Below are positions 63,855 to 64,000 of a DNA stretch of 64,000 nucleotides, one piece after another. The position numbers and the translations under genes were made by a program. Source of the DNA: Liolophura sinensis. Its lineage: Eukaryota; Mollusca; Polyplacophora; Chitonida; Chitonidae. The stretch lies in assembly GCF_032854445.1 (NCBI RefSeq), contig NC_088295.1, positions 74,244,028 to 74,308,027 of the forward strand. Direction: 5' to 3'. Below the pieces are notes generated by a model that was given only the letters and a program-made list of their open reading frames with translations, did no database searches and was not told where the DNA came from. The first letter of the stretch is position 1. Every line of letters starts with the position of its first letter.

Positions 63855-64000
63855 ATGAATACAGACGCGGACTATACACTGTGTAACCTGGACAGCCAAA
63901 CATATACCAACTCGTTCTCCAACTCGGACATTCCAGTTACGATCTATGGATATACTGGTATAAACAACAGACATAACATAGAGTCGGCACACGTTCACCC
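63855..64000 (+). CDS. Hox1: Probable Hox1 (labial class), start of exon 1, cut by window edge
   Basis: The first 48 codons of a frame run open to the end of the window. The opening residues (MNTDADYTLCNLDSQTY) resemble the N-terminus of Hox1 proteins, which begin with a Met-Asn-Ser/Thr stretch and an acidic/Tyr-Pro/Thr-Leu-Cys-Asn block (vertebrate HoxB1 has a similar start). The start is supported by an in-frame TGA at 63849-63851 and A at -3. Position and strand agree: in a canonical cluster the gene 3' of Hox2, transcribed the same way, is Hox1. Hexapeptide and homeodomain lie outside the window, so identity rests on a short motif plus synteny. No splice donor is seen before the edge. Confidence 0.7.
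   Translation, partial: MNTDADYTLCNLDSQTYTNSFSNSDIPVTIYGYTGINNRHNIESAHVH

Noticed and set aside
1-64000. Hox-cluster microRNAs (mir-10 or mir-993 type)
   Set aside because: I looked for their mature core sequences and found none. mir-10 normally lies near Hox4/Hox5, outside this interval.
1-64000. CRISPR arrays, operons, phage or bacterial elements
   Set aside because: The sequence is plainly animal genomic DNA. The only regular arrays are simple, minisatellite or short tandem repeats.

Overview
The window looks like a piece of a lophotrochozoan animal Hox cluster, most likely from a mollusc. It is AT-rich and almost entirely non-coding, with one large intron and scattered short interspersed repeats. 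The repeats resemble those I associate with molluscan genomes: a tRNA-headed SINE ending in a conserved 'cttgagtacggcgtaaaac' tail, and a second family ending in 'caagcactcactcac'. The phylum is an inference from memory of those repeats and from the Hox2 sequence. I cannot name a species.

Two protein-coding genes are supported, both on the + strand. Hox2 (proboscipedia class) is complete as two coding exons, 37726-38050 and 45597-47851. A 7.5 kb intron with matching phases separates them, and the predicted protein is 859 residues. It carries the N-terminal motif INSQPSIAEF, an FPWM hexapeptide and a proboscipedia-type homeodomain. Sixteen kilobases downstream, at 63855, the first 48 codons of what looks like Hox1 (labial class) begin and run off the window end. 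Same-strand order Hox2 then Hox1 is the expected ancestral arrangement, so positions 1-37 kb should be the Hox3-Hox2 interval. No Hox3 exon is visible.

Layout: 1-5.4 kb is repeat-rich, with a truncated SINE, a long-armed foldback element containing an (AT)n expansion, and a 1.8 kb 12-bp minisatellite open in several frames on both strands. 5.4-37 kb is intergenic, with scattered SINE and MITE relics, two short degenerate tandem arrays, a very good CTCF-type motif at 17.15 kb and several candidate regulatory sites. 37.4-49.4 kb is the Hox2 promoter, gene and probable 3' UTR, and I found no SINE in it. 49.5-63.6 kb is the Hox2-Hox1 interval, including a full-length, apparently young SINE with perfect target-site duplications at 58.4 kb. 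63.7-64.0 kb is the Hox1 promoter and first codons.

The most interesting regulatory observation is that both Hox genes carry the same compact promoter module in the same orientation: ATTGG (inverted CCAAT), 10-11 bp, then CACGTGAC, 140-260 bp before the ATG. I found no evidence for a wholly new biological system. The remaining points concern regulatory architecture and repeat biology in a Hox cluster.
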